From: Pedobacter caeni
GTDB lineage: Bacteria; Bacteroidota; Bacteroidia; Sphingobacteriales; Sphingobacteriaceae
Direction of reading: 5' to 3'
NCBI RefSeq assembly: GCF_900129215.1
Contig: NZ_FQUQ01000002.1
Coordinates: forward strand, 248,001 to 312,000
DNA length: 64,000 nt
Shown: piece by piece, positions 60,773 through 64,000 of the stretch
How the letters are laid out: the number at the start of each line of letters is the position of its first letter
Numbering within the stretch: the first letter of the stretch is position 1
Notes under the pieces: model-generated
What the model was told of the DNA's origin: nothing
Databases searched by the model: none
The model's input: only the letters and a program-made list of their open reading frames with translations
Translations under genes and position numbers: made by a program

Positions 60773-63130
60773 ATGAAAAACACAATTTCAGAATATACAA
60801 CTGTACATGAGGATGTAGAAGGATTGGATTTAAAACAGATCCTCTCAAGGATCCTTGCAAATTGGTATTGGATTGCATTATCTGTGTTGATCTGTCTGGC
60901 ATTTTCTAACCTGTATGTGAGGTACAAAACGCCCAATTATAAAATTTCTGCCCGCGTATTGGTCAACGACGAAAAGAAAGGGGCTGGTTTATCCGGCGGT
61001 GGTGATCTTCTGGGTGATTTAGGAGGCCTGTTGGGTACAAAAAGTACGGTTGATAACGAAGCTGAAATCCTGAAAACAAGATACCTGATGGAACAGGTGG
61101 TGAAAGACATGAACCTCAACATCACTTATTACAGAAAAGGGACTTTGAAGCGGGTAGAGCTATATGAATCTCCGTATCAGGTAAAAGTGATCAAAGGCGC
61201 AGATACCATTAAAGCTACAGATATAACGGTTAGTTTTCTGAAAAGCAACCAGCTTTCTGTAAGTGCTGATGGCATCGATACACTGGTTGGTCTGGACCGT
61301 TCTTTTACCATTCCTGATGTAGGGCTTATTCAGATCAGTAAAGGAGATGCTGTTCCTGTGATGGACGAAAAATATTCTTTTAACATCATGTCTGTGGATT
61401 CAAAAGTGATTGCCCTGATGGATGCGATTACAGTAGAAGTTAAAAATAAACAAGTGACCATTATCGACCTGAGCTTAACTCATGCCATTCCTAAAAAAGG
61501 AGAAGACATTTTAAGCAAACTCATTGAGAAATATGTGCAGGCCAACCTGACAGATAAAAATGAGGTGGCAGATAGTACCGTCAAATTTATTCAAAACCGA
61601 TTGGCTTATATCGGCGGGGAACTTGGTGGCCTGGAAGGGAACATCCAGAATTTTAAGCAGGAGAATAACCTGGCGGACATGTCGGAGCAATCTAAATTAT
61701 TGGTGCAGACCACAGGTCAATATGTGAATGACCTTGGGAAAATAGAAACTCAGATCAGTATCCTTAAAAGCTTGCAGGACTATTTAAAAGATGAAGCCAA
61801 GAACAAAAGGGTATTGCCAAGTTCGCTTATTCCTGCTGACCTGGTTTTTAACGGAGCGGTAGAAAAATACAATGCCTTAACACTGGAACGCGCCAGGCGT
61901 CTGATCGGTGTAACAGAGGCCAATCCCGGAATTCAGTTGATGGATAAAGAAATTGCAAATGCAAGGGCGGATATTGAATCCAATATTTCCACTACCCTGG
62001 ATGGCTTTATCATCACCAGAAACAGGATCAATGGTCAAATGAAAAAAGCGGAAGGCCAGGTCCGCAATGTTCCAAAAGTGGAAAGAAACTATTTAAACCT
62101 GGCCAGACAACAACAGATTAAACAAGAGCTTTACATATTTCTGATGCAGAAAAGTGAAGAGACCGCCATTTCTAAGACGTCTAATATTGCTAACTCCAAA
62201 ACCATAGACCCCCCCAAGTCTGAAGTTAAGCCGTTTAGTCCGAAAAGAATGGTGGTCTATTTATTTGGATTGGTAGCAGGGATGGTGATTCCCCTGGGGC
62301 TGATGTATGTAAAAGACATGTTGAATGATAAAATTCAGACTAAAGAAGACATCATCAGGTTGACTCAGGTTCCCATTATCGGCGAGATCAGTCATGATGA
62401 GGGGAACGACAATATGGTGGTGGCAAACAGTTCCAGGTCTGCCATTTCAGAGCAGTTCCGGGCCATGAGAACCAACCTTTCTTTCTTCTTCAAGAATGCG
62501 GATGAGAAAGTGATTTTATTGACCAGCAGCATGTCTGGGGAAGGGAAATCATTTGTAGCCATTAACCTGGGACAAATTTTAGCGCTGACGAATAAAAAGG
62601 TGTTGTTGATGGAGCTCGATTTGCGGAAGCCAGGGCTTTCTGCCAAGCTGCAGATCTCAAACCCGATAGGTTTTACCAATTATGTAACCACTCCTGAATT
62701 AACAGCCGCTGATATTGTGAAGCCATTGAAAGCTCAGGAAAACCTGTTTGTGGTGAGTTCAGGCCCTATCCCACCAAATCCGGCAGAGTTGCTGCTGAGT
62801 GAAAGAACAAAAACGCTGATGCAGGAATTGAAGCAGCAGTTTGACTATATCATCATTGATGCCCCTCCGGTAGGAATTGTTACTGATGCGCAATTGCTGG
62901 CTTCTTATTCAGACGTATGTATGTACCTCGTGAGACAGAATTATACCCTGAAACAGCAAATCAATATCGTGGATGATTTGGCCAGAAGCCAAAAAATCAA
63001 AGGATTAAGTATTGTGGTGAATGACATCAAGGCCACCAAAGGTTATGGTTATGGATACAGCTATGGCAATTATGATGTGAGTGGTCAGGAATCAGGTTTT
63101 TTTAGCAAACTGTTTAAACGAAATAAATAA
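60773..63130 (+). CDS. Wzc-like polysaccharide co-polymerase and tyrosine kinase
   Basis: This 785-residue inner-membrane protein combines a Wzz-like chain-length domain (transmembrane helix near 29-48 and again near 493-515) with a cytosolic BY-kinase. Walker A is SSMSGEGKSFVAINLG (Lys592), Walker A' is LLMELDLRKPGLS and Walker B is YIIIDAPPVGIVTDA. The C-terminal Tyr cluster (KGYGYGYSYGNYD) is the autophosphorylation tail. A long coiled region precedes the kinase. It drives polymerisation and export with the Wza protein and is opposed by the CpsB-type phosphatase. Confidence 0.95.
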   Translation: MKNTISEYTTVHEDVEGLDLKQILSRILANWYWIALSVLICLAFSNLYVRYKTPNYKISARVLVNDEKKGAGLSGGGDLLGDLGGLLGTKSTVDNEAEILKTRYLMEQVVKDMNLNITYYRKGTLKRVELYESPYQVKVIKGADTIKATDITVSFLKSNQLSVSADGIDTLVGLDRSFTIPDVGLIQISKGDAVPVMDEKYSFNIMSVDSKVIALMDAITVEVKNKQVTIIDLSLTHAIPKKGEDILSKLIEKYVQANLTDKNEVADSTVKFIQNRLAYIGGELGGLEGNIQNFKQENNLADMSEQSKLLVQTTGQYVNDLGKIETQISILKSLQDYLKDEAKNKRVLPSSLIPADLVFNGAVEKYNALTLERARRLIGVTEANPGIQLMDKEIANARADIESNISTTLDGFIITRNRINGQMKKAEGQVRNVPKVERNYLNLARQQQIKQELYIFLMQKSEETAISKTSNIANSKTIDPPKSEVKPFSPKRMVVYLFGLVAGMVIPLGLMYVKDMLNDKIQTKEDIIRLTQVPIIGEISHDEGNDNMVVANSSRSAISEQFRAMRTNLSFFFKNADEKVILLTSSMSGEGKSFVAINLGQILALTNKKVLLMELDLRKPGLSAKLQISNPIGFTNYVTTPELTAADIVKPLKAQENLFVVSSGPIPPNPAELLLSERTKTLMQELKQQFDYIIIDAPPVGIVTDAQLLASYSDVCMYLVRQNYTLKQQINIVDDLARSQKIKGLSIVVNDIKATKGYGYGYSYGNYDVSGQESGFFSKLFKRNK

Positions 63131-63136
63131 TTTCAA

Positions 63137-64000
63137 ATGAAATCAGCAAATAAGGTGGTGATCAACACAGGTATATTATATGCCAGGATGTTGATTACAA
63201 TGGGGATTTCGTTGTATGCGACAAGGCTGGTTTTAAATGCATTGGGCTCCGTAGATTACGGGGTCTTTAACCTTGTTGCCGGAGTGATTGCCATGCTGTC
63301 TTTTTTAAACACGGCGATGGCCACCTCTACGCAAAGGTTTCTTTCTTTTTATCAGGGAAAAAATGATCTGAAAATGCAAAAGCGGGTATTTACCAATAGC
63401 CTGCTCTTACATATAGGTATTGGCTTGCTGATGGTCATTGTGTTGGAGATCTCCGGATTTTTCCTCTTTAACGGCTTTCTGAATATTCCTGCTGATCGGG
63501 TTGAAGTGGCCCGGTTGATTTATCATTTTATGTCAGTCACGGTATTTTTTACCATTGTAGCGGTTCCTTTTACAGGATCTCTTGTTGCACATGAAAATAT
63601 GTTATGGGTGGCCATAGTAAATGTGGTGGAGACCTTGTTGAAACTAGGAATTGCTTATGTATTATATATTGTAGCTCAGGATAAATTGTCGGTCTACGGA
63701 TTACTGACTGCAGGAATCAGCATTGCCAGCTTTTTACTTTATGCTGTGTATTGTTTTGGTAAATATGAAGACTGCACGTTGGAAGGTGTTTTTTCCGTAG
63801 ATAAAACAATGATGAAAGAGCTGACTTCCTTTGCAGGATGGAACCTGTTTGGTTCCCTTTGTGCGCTGGGAAGGGCACAGGGACTGGCCATCTTGTTGAA
63901 TATCTTTTTTGGAACGGTAGTCAACGCAGCCTATGCGATCGCAAACCAGGTTGCCGCTCAACTGAATTTTTTCTCTTTAACCCTTTTAAGGGCAATCAAC
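63137..64000 (+). CDS. Wzx-like polysaccharide flippase, 3'-truncated by window end
   Basis: This partial membrane protein starts at ATG 63137 (MKSANKVVINTGILYARMLI), 6 bases after the kinase gene, and is open to the window end (288 codons). Several transmembrane segments follow (YARMLITMGISLYATRLVLNAL, GVFNLVAGVIAMLSFLNTAMA, NSLLLHIGIGLLMVIVLEISGFFLF, LIYHFMSVTVFFTIVAVPFTGSL, KLGIAYVLYIVA, LTAGISIASFLLYAVYCF). The pattern matches MATE/MOP-type O-antigen flippases. It would flip lipid-linked repeat units for the Wza-Wzc exporter. Confidence 0.9.
   Translation, partial: MKSANKVVINTGILYARMLITMGISLYATRLVLNALGSVDYGVFNLVAGVIAMLSFLNTAMATSTQRFLSFYQGKNDLKMQKRVFTNSLLLHIGIGLLMVIVLEISGFFLFNGFLNIPADRVEVARLIYHFMSVTVFFTIVAVPFTGSLVAHENMLWVAIVNVVETLLKLGIAYVLYIVAQDKLSVYGLLTAGISIASFLLYAVYCFGKYEDCTLEGVFSVDKTMMKELTSFAGWNLFGSLCALGRAQGLAILLNIFFGTVVNAAYAIANQVAAQLNFFSLTLLRAIN

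Overview
The window looks like a chromosomal segment of a Bacteroidota bacterium, most likely Pedobacter or a close Sphingobacteriaceae relative. The grounds are two SusC/SusD outer-membrane pairs, a FecR/ECF-sigma surface-signalling pair, many TlpA-type thioredoxins with N-terminal beta domains, Bacteroidota-type promoters (TAnnTTTG -7 boxes), and genes that often lack a Shine-Dalgarno. Genus is inferred from protein style only. No rRNA, tRNA, CRISPR array or complete insertion sequence was seen.

Layout. 1-6855: phosphate-ester scavenging locus (5'-truncated SusC with the end of an STN domain, SusD, purple-acid-phosphatase-like enzyme, glycerophosphodiesterase). 6949-7099: internally deleted, frameshifted remnant of the secreted protein found intact at 18113-19411. 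7169-8932: DKNYY membrane protein. 9056-17988: a region headed by a SAM-I riboswitch, with a 56-aa ORF, two tandem WCPNC thioredoxin-like proteins, YceI, a di-heme cytochrome c peroxidase, a TonB receptor and a DUF4397 lipoprotein. Two 19-codon cysteine-rich ORFs with hairpins sit before its two main segments. 19842-20795: PD-(D/E)XK (Rpn-type) putative transposase/nuclease. 20811-31573: small regulatory and stress genes (VOC, DUF1569, AraC, two AhpD-like proteins, a YciI/ECF42 sigma pair, SDR, TetR, GNAT, MocR, TlpA, RidA, Crp). 31584-35925: membrane protein, deoxyhypusine-synthase-like protein, ChaA-like antiporter, second Crp/Fnr regulator. 36215-40022: lipid-linked glycan cassette (GT87, DPM1-like GT2, polysaccharide deacetylase, UPF0104 flippase-like protein). 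40139-47612: ECF sigma, FecR, SusC, SusD and alkaline phosphatase operon. 47909-52318: WGR protein with a SWIM zinc-finger partner. 54330-57599: beta-helix protein and SGNH hydrolase behind two tandem LacI-type palindromes. 59018-64000: start of a capsule/exopolysaccharide locus (CpsB-type phosphatase, Wza, Wzc, Wzx-like flippase cut by the window end).

How the genes fit together. Two separate SusCD loci are coupled to phosphatases, so phosphate acquisition is a clear theme. The 9-18 kb region appears to be under sulfur control: a SAM riboswitch together with two Cys-codon-rich leaders, upstream of periplasmic redox proteins and an outer-membrane receptor. This is the best candidate for an undescribed system. 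Other regulatory logic visible in the DNA: two TGTGA-N6-TCACA-type sites between a Crp gene and ridA, where the Crp carries the matching RExxxR recognition residues; a TetR with a near-palindrome inside its own promoter; and an inverted repeat across the chaA promoter.
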